Part shown: positions 31,843-31,871 of the stretch, piece by piece | How the letters are laid out: each line of letters begins with the position of its first letter | Numbering within the stretch: position 1 is the stretch's first letter | Source: an uncultured Clostridiaceae bacterium | GTDB taxonomy: Bacteria; Bacillota; Clostridia; Lachnospirales; Lachnospiraceae | Direction of reading: 5' to 3' | DNA length: 31,871 nucleotides | NCBI GenBank assembly: GCA_902477765.1 | Contig: CABSIM010000033.1 | Span: 1-31,871 of the forward strand | Translations under genes and position numbers: made by a program | The notes under the pieces: model-generated | What the model was told of the DNA's origin: nothing | Seen by the model: the letters and a program-made list of their open reading frames with translations, nothing else | Databases searched by the model: none

Positions 31843-31871
31843 AGATCGGAAGAGCGTCGTGTAGGGAAAGA
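31843..31871 (+). other. Illumina adapter read-through at contig end
   Basis: The last 29 bases begin AGATCGGAAGAGC and continue with the TruSeq universal adapter in reverse complement. This is library sequence, not genome. Confidence 0.97.

Overview
The window looks like a chromosomal contig from a moderate-GC anaerobic Firmicute, most likely Lachnospiraceae (Clostridia). The signs are strong AGGAGG-type ribosome binding sites, sigma-A promoters with 17-bp spacers, occasional TTG starts, a ClpX/Csp-protease/HtrA/LspA complement, DUF1848, and a Crp/Fnr regulator paired with a ferredoxin protein. No rRNA, tRNA, CRISPR array, insertion sequence or prophage was seen, and base usage looks even by eye. 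The genus cannot be fixed from sequence alone. The right edge is not biological: the last 29 bases (31843-31871) match Illumina adapter read-through, so the contig ends inside a gene and its last codons are artefact.

Layout. (1) 1-1049: end of an arsenic or metal resistance operon (permease tail, Cys-rich thioredoxin-like protein, ArsC) with a terminator. (2) 1143-4959: galactoside operon, a GH36 alpha-galactosidase plus a MelB-type symporter, behind a clear promoter overlapped by tandem 12-bp repeats. (3) 4989-6823: a Crp/Fnr regulator divergent from a ferredoxin-cupin operon. They share a perfect palindrome centred at about -41.5 of the ferredoxin promoter, the classical class II activator position. 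(4) 6836-9427: a DUF1848 protein, then an unrecognised two-gene unit (membrane protein plus triple carboxypeptidase-regulatory-like domain protein). (5) 9664-13005: a HAD phosphatase, an HD-domain phosphohydrolase, and a two-gene unit whose first product seems to join an all-alpha domain with an R-x4-H motif (HEPN-like) to a degenerate response-regulator receiver; the second is a membrane-anchored coiled coil. (6) 13005-16953: a BcsA/NodC-like glycosyltransferase on the minus strand, then an operon of a shrunken Sir2-like protein, uracil-DNA glycosylase and UppP. (7) 16997-22812: cell-envelope and proteostasis genes, namely HtrA with helically phased TCACA repeats upstream, a ClpX variant with a long acidic linker, a Csp-like subtilase on the minus strand, and LspA. 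(8) 22832 to the end: a tightly overlapping glycan operon of at least ten genes: Glf, LicD, a HisC-like PLP enzyme, a LicC-like nucleotidyltransferase, a flippase, three GT2 enzymes, DUF2304 and a DUF2142 protein.

How they work together. The glycan operon reads as one pathway. Glf supplies UDP-galactofuranose, GT2 enzymes build a chain, and the flippase exports it. A HisC-like enzyme, a LicC-like cytidylyltransferase and LicD could make, activate and attach a phospho-amino-alcohol. The DPM1-like, DUF2304 and DUF2142 genes could add a further sugar outside the membrane from a polyprenyl-phosphate donor. The most novel-looking items are the HEPN-like/pseudo-receiver protein with its coiled-coil partner, the linker-expanded ClpX, the phospho-amino-alcohol route, and the Crp/Fnr-ferredoxin switch. 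Function statements rest on motifs read by eye; no database search was run.
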